NCBI GenBank assembly: GCA_003241785.1
Contig: QFPW01000002.1
Coordinates: forward strand, 62,001 to 126,000
DNA length: 64,000 bases
Direction: 5' to 3'
Source of the DNA: Rhodovulum sulfidophilum
GTDB lineage: Bacteria > Pseudomonadota > Alphaproteobacteria > Rhodobacterales > Rhodobacteraceae
This document shows positions 7,013 through 15,549 of the stretch, piece after piece. Below the pieces are notes generated by a model. It did no database searches, was not told where the DNA came from, and saw only the letters and a list, made by a program, of their open reading frames with translations. The translations under genes and the position numbers were made by a program. Every line of letters begins with the position of its first letter. Positions within the stretch are counted from its first letter, which is position 1.

Positions 7013-8803
7013 ATGATGCATCTCGGGATCAGCATCGAACGGCTGCCGCTGCCGGGCTCGCCGCCCGCGCCCGAGGCGACGGCGGGCGTGGTCGCCTTCT
7101 GGGGCGACAGCTTCGCCGAGGGCTCCTCGGGCGGCGGCGCGGTCAGCGCCTATGACTCGCTGCAGCCGACGCTGCGGCGCTACCTGCTCGCGACCGGGAC
7201 CGGCTATCGCACCGTGAACCACGCGGTGCCGGGCGCGGGCTCGGACGCGACCGCGACGGCCTGGCTCGCGCGGGCCGCGCATCGCGCCTACAACTACGTC
7301 GCGACCGGCCGCAACGACGCCACCCGCCCGGCCTCCTACATCCTCGCCAACATCGACCGGATCCTCGCCGCGCGCGTCGCGGGCGAGATCGTCATCCTCG
7401 GCTCGGTGCACAATCTCAACAACGGCGCGGAAAGCCCCGGCTCGGAGGGTCACGCGAAATGGACCGAGGTGAACGCGGGGCTCGCCGCGCGCGCCGACGG
7501 CGCCACGGTCTTCTTCGCCGATCACCGCGCGCGGGCGGTCTATGAGCACAACACCGAATGGCCCGAGGACGTCGCGCGCGCGGCGAATGACCTGCCGTCG
7601 GCGAGTCTCGTCGTCTCGGCCGAGGACGCGCTGCATCTGAACGCGCGCGGCTGCGAGATGCAGGCGCGCGTCGTCCTCGGCTGCGTCCTCGCGCATCGCG
7701 CGCTGAGCGCGCCGCTCTCGAACCTCCTCGCCAATCCCGATTTCGCGGCCGGCGCGACGACCGGCTGGACCGCCGCCGCCGGCACGGTGCTGACCGCCTC
7801 GGGCGGCGTCGTCGCGGTCTCGGGCGGCGCGGCCTTCAAAGGGCTGGCGCAGCAGGCGCTGACGGCGGGCGCCGCCGGGCGGAAGTTCTTCGCGACCTGG
7901 GACGTGCCGGCGGTCGCGACCGGCGGCGGCGCCGGGCTCTCGGTCCGGCTGCGCGAGAGCGCCGGCGGCGGCGCGCTCCACGCCGTGCAGGACGCGCCCT
8001 ATGCGCGGCGGACCAAGGGCATGTTCCTCGCCGCCGAGCCAAACACCGCGGGGCTCGCCCTCCAGTTCGAGGCGATCAACAACGCCGCGCTGACCTGGTC
8101 GCTCGCGAAGCCCGCGCTGCGCGAGGCGTATCCCCAGGTGATCCCCAGCTACGCGCCCGAGGCGCTGGTGGCGCCGAGCCTATCGGGCGCGCCCTCGGTC
8201 GGCGCGGCGGTGACGGGCGATCCCGGCTCCTGGGACGGCTATCCCGAGCCCACGATCTCCCACCGCTGGCTGGTGGACGGGGCGCCGGTGCCGGGCGGGC
8301 TGAGCTTCACCCCCGACGCGGCGCTCGAGGGCCGGACGCTGGCGCTCGAGGTCACGGCGGCGAGCGTGGCGGGCACGGTGGTCCGCGTGACCGACCCCGC
8401 GGTGATCCTGCCCGCGCAGCCGCTGGTGAACGAGACCTTCGCGAGCCTCGCTGGCTGGTCGGCCGGCGCGGGCAACGCGATCTCGCTGGTCGGGGGCCGG
8501 CTGCGCTGCGCGAACAACGGCGCCTCCTGGACCAAGTCGTTCCGGACCGCCGCCATCCCCTGCGTGGCGGGCGCGCGGTACCGGCTGCGCTACGACTTCC
8601 TGAAGACCGGGCACAACGGCGTGCTCCGGATCGGCTGGGCGCAGGATGGCGAGGACGTGCGGCTGCCGGTCTCGGCGAGCGGGACCGGCCTCACCCATGC
8701 CTTCACCGCCGGGGCGGCGTCGATGCATCTCTCGGTCGCCTGCGACAGCGCCGCGACGAGCGCCTACTGCGACTGGGACAATATCGTGATCGAGCGGATC
8801 TGA
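7013..8803 (+). CDS. SGNH/GDSL-type hydrolase with C-terminal beta-sandwich modules
   Basis: 596 residues from ATG 7013 (GGGGAGG eight bases upstream; a second ATG follows at once). Residues about 25-230 form an SGNH esterase domain: block I FWGDSFAEGS with the nucleophile Ser, a Gly-rich block II, and the Asp-His pair in DALHLNARG. After it come a beta-sandwich region (NPDFAAGATTGWT onward), an Ig-like repeat (SGAPSVGAAVTGDPGSWDG) and a terminal sugar-binding-like module. No signal peptide or membrane segment is visible. The neighbouring polysaccharide genes suggest it removes or adds acyl groups on that polymer. The Ig-like modules also occur in phage tail fibres. Substrate unknown. Confidence 0.75.
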   Translation: MMHLGISIERLPLPGSPPAPEATAGVVAFWGDSFAEGSSGGGAVSAYDSLQPTLRRYLLATGTGYRTVNHAVPGAGSDATATAWLARAAHRAYNYVATGRNDATRPASYILANIDRILAARVAGEIVILGSVHNLNNGAESPGSEGHAKWTEVNAGLAARADGATVFFADHRARAVYEHNTEWPEDVARAANDLPSASLVVSAEDALHLNARGCEMQARVVLGCVLAHRALSAPLSNLLANPDFAAGATTGWTAAAGTVLTASGGVVAVSGGAAFKGLAQQALTAGAAGRKFFATWDVPAVATGGGAGLSVRLRESAGGGALHAVQDAPYARRTKGMFLAAEPNTAGLALQFEAINNAALTWSLAKPALREAYPQVIPSYAPEALVAPSLSGAPSVGAAVTGDPGSWDGYPEPTISHRWLVDGAPVPGGLSFTPDAALEGRTLALEVTAASVAGTVVRVTDPAVILPAQPLVNETFASLAGWSAGAGNAISLVGGRLRCANNGASWTKSFRTAAIPCVAGARYRLRYDFLKTGHNGVLRIGWAQDGEDVRLPVSASGTGLTHAFTAGAASMHLSVACDSAATSAYCDWDNIVIERI

Positions 8804-8819
8804 GGCTTCGCTCCGGATC

Positions 8820-10145
8820 TCACGAGGCGGCGGGAACGGGCGCGGGAGCGCCCGTTTCGCTTGGGCGCGCCGCCAGCGCCGCCGCGGCGCCGGCGAGGAA
8901 ATAGACCGGCACCGCGATGAAGCTCACCTCCATGCCGCCCTCGCCCAGCGCGTAGACGAGATGCACGCCGAGAAAGCAGGCGATGGTCATCGCCGCCACG
9001 AAGAGGTCGCGATCGCCGGCGCGGCGCGCCCGGCGGATGAGCCGGATCACCGCGACGCCGACCGCCGCGAGGAATCCGAGGAAGAGACCGATCCCCAGAA
9101 GGCCGAGCCGGCCGTAGATCGAGACGTAGGAATTGTGCGGCTCGCGCACCACGTCGTCGCTCAGGCCCCGGAACGGCGTCAGCGGCTGGCCGTAGCCCAG
9201 ACCGAGGAACCAGCGCGCCGGGGTTTCGGCCAGCCGCTCATGGATGCCGAGCCACCAGGCGAGCCGGAGGCCGACGCCCGCCGCCGCGTCGCGCGTCTCG
9301 GCGCCTCCCCCGCCCCAGATCGCCCGCACGTGGCTCGCGAGGAACTCGAAGGAGAAGGTGTGCCCGAGCCGCCCTGGGAGCTCGACGCCGCTGAGCAGGA
9401 AGAGCGCCATGAAACCGAAGGCCAGCAGCCCCATCAGCGCCATCTCGCCAAGCTCGCGCCGGGCGAAGAGCGCGAAGAGGACGAGCGGGACCAAGAGTTG
9501 CAGATAGGTGATGCGCGCCTGGACGAAGACGATGAGCGACATCACGACGACGCCCGCGAAGGCGGCCCGGACGAGGAGCGGCCAGCTCCGGTTCAGGAGC
9601 ACATAGGCCGCCGCCGTGACCGCGATCGAGGAGGTATTGACGAAGTTGAAGAAGATCGGCGCCTGATAGCCCGACATGCCCGACACCTTCGGCGACAGCG
9701 CCGCGAGCCAGGGCTGGACCGGGTAGAGCAGCGACTGGAGGGCGGCGGCGAGCAGCACCAGCCGGAGCCAGGTCAGGAACGGCGCGCGGAACCGCGGATC
9801 GGCGGCGAGGCAGAAGCCGATCACGAAGAAGCCGCTCTCGAGGATATTCGCCGCGTCGCGGATGGCCCAGATCCCGTGCGCGGGCAGGTCGAGCAGCAGA
9901 TGCGCCCCCGCGAGCAGCCAGAGCGCGTAGAGCGGGGCGAAGGCTGGCGCCTCGGCGAGGCCCGCCATGCCGCGGCCCCCGAGGAGCAGCAGGCCGAGCC
10001 CGAGGCCGAGGGCGATCTCGTTGACCGGCAGCCCCGGCCCGACCGGGGGCAGGCGCAGCAGCATGAATCCCGCCGTGAGCAGGATGTTGGCCGCGAGCGT
10101 CGCGAGCATGAGCGCGAGCAGCGGCCGGTAGATCCCCTCCGGCAT
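8820..10145 (-). CDS. O-antigen ligase / polysaccharide polymerase family membrane protein (Wzy-like)
   Basis: About 441 residues with ten or more hydrophobic helices and a large periplasmic loop near the C terminus. The segment VREPHNSYVSIYGRLGLLGI is the Wzy_C motif of O-antigen polymerases and ligases. Likely role: polymerising lipid-linked repeat units in the periplasm. I chose ATG 10145; GTG 10157 gives four more residues and a GTGA overlap with the stop of the acyltransferase gene upstream. The gene converges on the SGNH hydrolase gene with 16 bases between the stops. Confidence 0.82.
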   Translation of the reverse strand: MPEGIYRPLLALMLATLAANILLTAGFMLLRLPPVGPGLPVNEIALGLGLGLLLLGGRGMAGLAEAPAFAPLYALWLLAGAHLLLDLPAHGIWAIRDAANILESGFFVIGFCLAADPRFRAPFLTWLRLVLLAAALQSLLYPVQPWLAALSPKVSGMSGYQAPIFFNFVNTSSIAVTAAAYVLLNRSWPLLVRAAFAGVVVMSLIVFVQARITYLQLLVPLVLFALFARRELGEMALMGLLAFGFMALFLLSGVELPGRLGHTFSFEFLASHVRAIWGGGGAETRDAAAGVGLRLAWWLGIHERLAETPARWFLGLGYGQPLTPFRGLSDDVVREPHNSYVSIYGRLGLLGIGLFLGFLAAVGVAVIRLIRRARRAGDRDLFVAAMTIACFLGVHLVYALGEGGMEVSFIAVPVYFLAGAAAALAARPSETGAPAPVPAAS

Positions 10146-10153
10146 CGCCGCCG

Positions 10154-10699
10154 TCACGCCGTCCCCCAGCGCGCGGCGAGCCCGCGCTCGTGCGCCGCGA
10201 TCTCCTCGGGCGCGAAGCGGCGGCCGATCTCGCGCGCGGGATTGCCGCCCCAGATCTCGTAGGGCGGCACGGCGCCGGTGACGACCGCGCCGGCGGCGAT
10301 GATCGCGCCCCGGCCGATCCGCGCGCCGGAGAGCACGATCGCGCCGTAGCCGATCCAGACGTCGTCGCCGATCTCGACCTCCCCCTGCTCCTCCCAGCAC
10401 GCGAAGCCCGGCGCGCCGACCCAGGGCGCGGCGCGGACCGGCACGCCTTGCGCGCGGAAGTCGTGGTCGCGCCGGCCGACGATCCCGACCGCGTTCGCGA
10501 TCAGCACGCCGCGGCCGATCCGGCCGTCGGCCTCGATCGTGCACCAGCGGCCGACATAGGTCTCGGCGCCGACCGAGAGCCCGCGCGGCGCCCAGAGGCG
10601 CGAGCCCGGCCCGACATGGACGCCGGGGCCGAGCGTCACCCGGCCGCCGACCGCCAGCCGGCGGTAGAGCGCGGCGCGGCATTTACGAAAGATCGACAT
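10154..10699 (-). CDS. Left-handed beta-helix (hexapeptide) acyltransferase
   Basis: 181 residues from ATG 10699, preferred because GGAGG lies seven bases upstream; a 24-base longer start at 10723 lacks this. Imperfect hexapeptide repeats run through the protein (GRIGRGVLIANAVGI, IGDDVWIGYGAIVLSGARIG, GAIIAAGAVVTGAVPPYEIW, GGNPAREIGRRF), typical of WcaF/CysE-type O-acetyltransferases that modify surface sugars. It is coupled to the downstream Wzy-like gene. Together with the SGNH hydrolase it suggests the polymer is acetylated, though the acceptor cannot be read from sequence. Confidence 0.85.
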   Translation of the reverse strand: MSIFRKCRAALYRRLAVGGRVTLGPGVHVGPGSRLWAPRGLSVGAETYVGRWCTIEADGRIGRGVLIANAVGIVGRRDHDFRAQGVPVRAAPWVGAPGFACWEEQGEVEIGDDVWIGYGAIVLSGARIGRGAIIAAGAVVTGAVPPYEIWGGNPAREIGRRFAPEEIAAHERGLAARWGTA

Positions 10700-11085
10700 A
10701 TCCGCGCCTCCGCTGTCGGCCATGCCCCGCGCGCGGGACCAGGAGCAGGAGATTCGCCATGCGCCCGCCGATCGAGGCCGTGCTCCCGTGGCTCGCGCTC
10801 ATTTTCCTCGCCTCGTCCGGCGCGGCGGTCGCGGGCCCGGAGAGGGCCGGTCCGGCCCGGGACGCGTCGCATTGTTCGGAACCGCGCCTTGTCGCACCAG
10901 AAGAAATCCCCGCTGATCCCGTCCAGATCCGCGTCGAATTTCCTAACAAACCGATAAAACTCGCCCGAACATCGCAACAAGCGGGAAAGGAGAGTGAAGC
11001 ACGCCGCTCGAACAAGGCGGCGACAGGCGCTACAAGCATCACCGGGGACATGCGCGGGGGCGCATGTGGTGGGGTGAGTGGCGCG
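10700..11085. promoter_or_regulatory. Divergent upstream region with perfect inverted repeat at 11048-11067
   Basis: 386 bases between the acyltransferase and the beta-helix gene, AT-richer around 10900-10990. At 11048-11067 ACATGCGC GGGG GCGCATGT is a perfect eight-base inverted repeat with a four-base centre, 19 bases before the ATG at 11086. It could be an operator or an RNA hairpin next to the ribosome binding site. The open frame running back to 10759 begins with a signal-peptide-like segment but then turns into low-complexity sequence, so I treat it as non-coding. Confidence 0.5.
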
Positions 11086-13428
11086 ATGTCTGATCTCGAT
11101 TCAGGCACCAGGACAGGTGCGATCTATCTGCGGCCGGGCGACGACGTGCGAGCGATCGTCGACGCCAGTCCCGAGGGCCAGGTCTTCGTGCTGACGGCGG
11201 GCGTCTATCACAACCTGACGATCACGCCGAAGGACCACCAGACCTTCATCGGCGAGGACGGCGCGGTGCTGAGCGGCGCGGTCGCGATCACCGGCTGGAC
11301 GCAGGCGGCGGATCTGTGGTCGGCCGACGGCTTTCCCGATCCGGGCTGGTCGCACGGGGACGGTCGCGACGGGATGGCGGCGCTGACCGAGGACCTGTTC
11401 TTCGACGGCGCGCCGCTCCTGCGCGTGGCGAGCCTCGCGGAGGTGACCGAGGGCACGTTCTACTACGCGGACGGCCGGGTCCACACCCGCGCCGACCCGA
11501 CCGGCAAGGTGACCGAGGCCTCGAAGACCCAGGCCGCCTTCGCCGGCGAGCAGACGGTCGGCGTCACGATCGCCAATCTCGAGATCCGGCAGTACGCGAG
11601 CCCGGCGCAGCACGGCGCGATCTCGGCGCACCGGACCACCGACTGGACGCTGATCGACGTGACAGCGACCGGCAACCACGGCGCCGGCGTCTCGGCCGGC
11701 GACGGGATGCGCATCCTCGGCGGGATCTACAGCGGCAACGGCCAGGTCGGGATCCACGCCTATGACACGACCGGCCTCGTGATCGACGGCGTGGTCGCCG
11801 CGGGCAACAACTACGCGGGCTTCAGCCAGACCTGGGACGCGGGCGGGATCAAGATCCTGACCTCGGACAACGTGACGATCCGCAATTCCGAGATCGCCGC
11901 GAACGCCGGCATGGGCCTCTGGCTCGACTGGGACAACCGCGACGTCACGATCGAGAACAACCACGTCCACGACAACGCCTATATCGGCATCTTCTACGAG
12001 GCCTCCTACGCGGCGGCGATCACCGGCAACAACGTCCGGGACAACAACCGCGACGGCTACGTGGTCGGCTACTGGGGGTCGGACATCTTCGTCACCTCCT
12101 CCGCGGGTGTCACGATCACCGGCAATCTCGTCTGGTCCTCGATCGGCCAGGGGATCGGTCTCGAGCAGGCGACGCGCGAGGACGGCGCCCATGGCGCGCA
12201 TGTGCTCGCCGACGCGGTGGTGACGGGAAACACGATCGTCATGGCGGGCGCCGGGCTCAACGGCGTCTCGGGCGCGGTGCGGGACGTGCTCTGGGATGCG
12301 AACACCTATGTCGCGCTCGCCCCCGGCGATCTCTTCTTCACCTGGGACAGCCGCTACTTCGGCGTCGGCGACCGGGCGGGAGCGGCGATGGACGCGGAAA
12401 GCCGCTTTGTCTACCTCGCCGACCTCCGCGCCTTCCTGGTGGAGGGTTTCCTGGAGGCGGCGGACGCGACCCACGACATCGGCTCCGGCGGCGTCCTCGC
12501 GCTCCGGACCTCGATCGGCGCGCCGCTCGCGGGCACGCTCGGCATCCAGGCCATCCTGCTCGACGGGCCCGCGCATGGCACGCTGACGCTCGGCGGCGAC
12601 GGCGCCTTCGTCTACGCGCCGGAGGCGGGATTCCGCGGTCTCGACAGCTTCGGCTATTTCGCGATCGGCGCCGACGGGCGCGGCGTGATCGGCGTCGCGG
12701 AGGTTGCGGTCCTGCCCGACGCGCTGACGCTCCGGGTCTCGGGCGACGCCTGGAACAGCGCGCCGGAATTCGACGTGATCATCGACGGGGTGGCGCACCG
12801 CGGCTTCGCCACCTCGGCCTCCCACGCCGAGGGCGCGTGGCAGGAGATCCGCGTCGAAGGCGATTTCGGCGACGACGGCCCGCGCGAGGTCAGCGTCGTC
12901 TTCACCAACGACGCCTATGGCGGGCCGGGGCTCGACCGGAACCTCTATGTCCGCGACCTGACCGTGAACGGCGAGACCTACGACGCGGGCTTCGCGCGAT
13001 CGACGGCGGGCTGGAGCATCGGCGCGGTGGCGCCGCTCGTCACCGACGGCGCGGTCACCTTCGACGTCTCGGCGGAGGCGGACGTCTTCGTCCTGAGGGT
13101 CGCGGGCGACGGTTTCGACGGCGATCCCGAATTCACCATCACGCTCGACGGCAAGGCGCTGCAGGGCTTCACGGCGACCGCCTCGCACGCCGCGGGCGAC
13201 TGGCAGGAGATCACGCTGCGCGGCGTGATCGACCTCGCACCCGGCGACACCGCGCGGATCGACTTCGTCAACGACGCCTACGCGGGGCCGGGACAGGACC
13301 GCAACCTCTACGTCGGAGGCGCCAGCTACAACGGCGCGGCGCTCGTGGCGCGGCCCGAGGGCAGCGTCGAGATCCTCGACGACGGCTACCTGCTGGCCCG
13401 CAACGATGGGTTAACCTTCGGCTTCTAG
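11086..13428 (+). CDS. Right-handed parallel beta-helix protein with two CBM60-like modules
   Basis: 780 residues from ATG 11086. Residues about 10-400 contain beta-helix turns rich in asparagine ladders (ITGNNVRDNNRDGYVVGYWG, NSEIAANAGMGLWLD, ENNHVHDNAYIGIFYE). A cadherin-like module follows (HGTLTLGGDGAFVYAPEAG). Two copies of a calcium-dependent xylan-binding (CBM60-like) fold end the protein, each with the core LRVSGD/LRVAGD ... FTNDAYGGPGLDRNLYV or FVNDAYAGPGQDRNLYV. This layout is common in type I-secreted polysaccharide lyases or epimerases. The lack of a clear signal peptide at the chosen start fits. The longer start at 10759 would add a signal-like peptide. Enzymatic activity is not established. 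Confidence 0.78.
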   Translation: MSDLDSGTRTGAIYLRPGDDVRAIVDASPEGQVFVLTAGVYHNLTITPKDHQTFIGEDGAVLSGAVAITGWTQAADLWSADGFPDPGWSHGDGRDGMAALTEDLFFDGAPLLRVASLAEVTEGTFYYADGRVHTRADPTGKVTEASKTQAAFAGEQTVGVTIANLEIRQYASPAQHGAISAHRTTDWTLIDVTATGNHGAGVSAGDGMRILGGIYSGNGQVGIHAYDTTGLVIDGVVAAGNNYAGFSQTWDAGGIKILTSDNVTIRNSEIAANAGMGLWLDWDNRDVTIENNHVHDNAYIGIFYEASYAAAITGNNVRDNNRDGYVVGYWGSDIFVTSSAGVTITGNLVWSSIGQGIGLEQATREDGAHGAHVLADAVVTGNTIVMAGAGLNGVSGAVRDVLWDANTYVALAPGDLFFTWDSRYFGVGDRAGAAMDAESRFVYLADLRAFLVEGFLEAADATHDIGSGGVLALRTSIGAPLAGTLGIQAILLDGPAHGTLTLGGDGAFVYAPEAGFRGLDSFGYFAIGADGRGVIGVAEVAVLPDALTLRVSGDAWNSAPEFDVIIDGVAHRGFATSASHAEGAWQEIRVEGDFGDDGPREVSVVFTNDAYGGPGLDRNLYVRDLTVNGETYDAGFARSTAGWSIGAVAPLVTDGAVTFDVSAEADVFVLRVAGDGFDGDPEFTITLDGKALQGFTATASHAAGDWQEITLRGVIDLAPGDTARIDFVNDAYAGPGQDRNLYVGGASYNGAALVARPEGSVEILDDGYLLARNDGLTFGF

Positions 13429-13466
13429 CCCTCGGACTCCTTCGGCCCGATCGTGGAGACGGCGGC

Positions 13467-14378
13467 ATGGGACAGATCGACACGGGACCAGCGATATCGG
13501 GCCGGGCCGGGCGCCGGCGACGCCCCGCCGGCGCGGGCGAGGCCCCGATCGCGGCGGACTCCGGCCCGGGCGGCGCGCGCGCCGCGTCGCCGGAGATCCT
13601 CGAGCTCGACGACGCGCTCGGTCCGGAGCGCGCTGGGATGCGCTTCCACGGCGGCGACATCGACGGGCTGATCGCGCGATTGCGCGTCGCGCCCCGGCGG
13701 GGCGAGATGATCACCGTCTGCAACACCCACATGCTGGTGACCGCCGCGCGCGACCCGCTTCTCGCCACCGCGATGCGCGCGGCGGTCTTCTCGGTCTGCG
13801 ACGGCAAGCCGATCGCCTGGCTCATGACGCTGCTCGCGCGCCGGGACTTCGACCGGGTGACCGGGCCGGACCTGCTCGAGCGCGTGCTCGGCCACCATCT
13901 CGGCGAGCTGCGGGTCGCGCTGGTCGGGGGCGACGCGGAGGCGCTGGAGCGGCTGCGCGCCCGGGCGCCGGAAAGCGCGAAGGGCAACCTGCTCCTGCTC
14001 GACCCCGGCCGCGTGGCCGAGGGCGAGGGGCCGAGCGAGGCGGTCTTCCGCGCGCTCGAGGCCTTCCGGCCGCGCATCGTCTTCGTCGGCCTCGGCTGCC
14101 CCAAGCAGGAGAAATGGATCGCCCGCGCCATCGGCCGGATCCCGGCGCATTTCCTCGGCGTCGGCGCGGCCTTCGACTACGGCGCCGGCACCATCCGCCG
14201 GGCGCCGCGCGCGATGCAGGCCGCGGGCGCGGAATGGATCTTCCGCGCGGTCCAGCAGCCCCGGCTGCTGCGCCGCTACCTCGGCACCTTCGCGCCCTTC
14301 CTCGGCCTGCTCGGGCTCGGCGCGCTGCGGCGGCTCGCGCCCCCGCTCGCCGGCCGGGACCGACGCCGCGGCGTTTGA
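13467..14378 (+). CDS. WecG/TagA/CpsF family glycosyltransferase (GT26)
   Basis: 303 residues. The C-terminal 230 residues match the GT26 family, which adds the second sugar (often N-acetylmannosaminuronate or a hexose) to undecaprenyl-linked intermediates: TVCNTHMLVTAARDP, CDGKPIAWL, RVTGPDLLERVL, FVGLGCPKQEKWIARAIG and GVGAAFDYGAGTIRRAP. GGAGA precedes the ATG. It sits between the beta-helix gene and gmd, reading the same way, and fits an early step of repeat-unit assembly on the inner face of the membrane. No priming transferase is present in the window. Confidence 0.9.
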   Translation: MGQIDTGPAISGRAGRRRRPAGAGEAPIAADSGPGGARAASPEILELDDALGPERAGMRFHGGDIDGLIARLRVAPRRGEMITVCNTHMLVTAARDPLLATAMRAAVFSVCDGKPIAWLMTLLARRDFDRVTGPDLLERVLGHHLGELRVALVGGDAEALERLRARAPESAKGNLLLLDPGRVAEGEGPSEAVFRALEAFRPRIVFVGLGCPKQEKWIARAIGRIPAHFLGVGAAFDYGAGTIRRAPRAMQAAGAEWIFRAVQQPRLLRRYLGTFAPFLGLLGLGALRRLAPPLAGRDRRRGV

Positions 14379-14457
14379 ACTTCGTAAACCTTTTGTCCGC
14401 GATAACCGGTGCCGAGCCCGCGCGGGCGCCCCGCGAGACCCAGAACGGAGATCGATC

Positions 14458-15549
14458 GTGAGAGCCAGACCCAAGGTCGCGTTGATCACCGGTGTGACCG
14501 GGCAGGACGGCGCCTATCTCGCCGAATTCCTGCTCGGCGAGGGCTATCTCGTCCACGGCGTGAAACGGCGCTCCTCCTCGTTCAACACCGCGCGGATCGA
14601 GCATCTCTACGTCGATCCGCACGAGGTCGACCCGCGCTTCATCCTGCACCACGGCGACCTGACCGACTCGACGAACATGATCCGGATCGTGCAGGAGACC
14701 CAGCCCGACGAGATCTACAACCTCGGCGCGCAGAGCCATGTCGCGGTGAGTTTCGAGACGGCCGAATACACCGCCAACGCCGACGGGATCGGCACGCTGC
14801 GGCTCCTCGAGGCGATCCGGCTGCTCGGGCTGGCGGAGAAGACCCGCTTCTACCAGGCCTCGACCTCGGAGCTCTACGGGCTCGTGCGGGAGATTCCACA
14901 GCGCGAGACGACGCCGTTCTATCCGCGCAGCCCCTACGCGGCGGCGAAGCTCTACGCCTACTGGATCACGGTGAACTACCGCGAGGCCTACGGGATGCAC
15001 GCCTCGAACGGCATCCTCTTCAACCACGAGAGCCCGCTGCGCGGCGAGACCTTCGTGACGCGCAAGATCACCCGGGCCGTCGCGGCGATCAGCCGGGGCC
15101 AGCAGGAGCGGCTGCACCTCGGCAATCTCGACGCCCAGCGCGACTGGGGCCACGCACGCGACTACGTGCGGGGCATGTGGATGATGCTGCAGCAGGACGA
15201 GCCCGACGACTACGTGCTGGCGACGGGCGAGTGCTTTCCGGTGCGCGATTTCGTCCGGCTCGCCTTCCGGCAGGTCGGGATCGAGATCGAATGGCGCGGC
15301 GAGGGCGCCGACGAGAAGGGCTACGACGCGAACGGCCGCTGCCTGATCGAGGTCGACGCGCGCTACTACCGCCCGACCGAGGTCGACCTGCTGATCGGCT
15401 GCCCCGACAAGGCGCGCGAGCGGCTGGGCTGGCGGCACCGGATCCGGCTCGAGGAGCTGGTGGCCGAGATGGTGGCGGCGGAATTCGACAAGGCCGCCTC
15501 CCGGGTCACGCCGAGCGCCGGGCTCGCGCGCAGGATCCGCCATGTCTGA
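14458..15549 (+). CDS. gmd: Gmd, GDP-mannose 4,6-dehydratase
   Basis: 363 residues starting at GTG 14458 with CGGAG upstream. It forms GDP-4-keto-6-deoxymannose from GDP-mannose using bound NADP. The Rossmann motif is GVTGQDGAYLAEFL; the catalytic Ser/Tyr/Lys region shows STSELYG and YAAAKLYA. NHESPLRGETFVTRKI and RDWGHARDYV are family hallmarks. Its end overlaps fcl by eight bases, so the pair makes GDP-L-fucose, or a related 6-deoxyhexose, as precursor for the local polysaccharide. Confidence 0.97.
   Translation: MRARPKVALITGVTGQDGAYLAEFLLGEGYLVHGVKRRSSSFNTARIEHLYVDPHEVDPRFILHHGDLTDSTNMIRIVQETQPDEIYNLGAQSHVAVSFETAEYTANADGIGTLRLLEAIRLLGLAEKTRFYQASTSELYGLVREIPQRETTPFYPRSPYAAAKLYAYWITVNYREAYGMHASNGILFNHESPLRGETFVTRKITRAVAAISRGQQERLHLGNLDAQRDWGHARDYVRGMWMMLQQDEPDDYVLATGECFPVRDFVRLAFRQVGIEIEWRGEGADEKGYDANGRCLIEVDARYYRPTEVDLLIGCPDKARERLGWRHRIRLEELVAEMVAAEFDKAASRVTPSAGLARRIRHV

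Noticed and set aside
10759..11085. N-terminal extension of the beta-helix protein beginning with a signal-peptide-like segment
   Set aside because: After the first 25 residues the translation is low-complexity and the DNA is AT-richer and intergenic in character. The start at 11086 is preferred, though the extension is not fully excluded.
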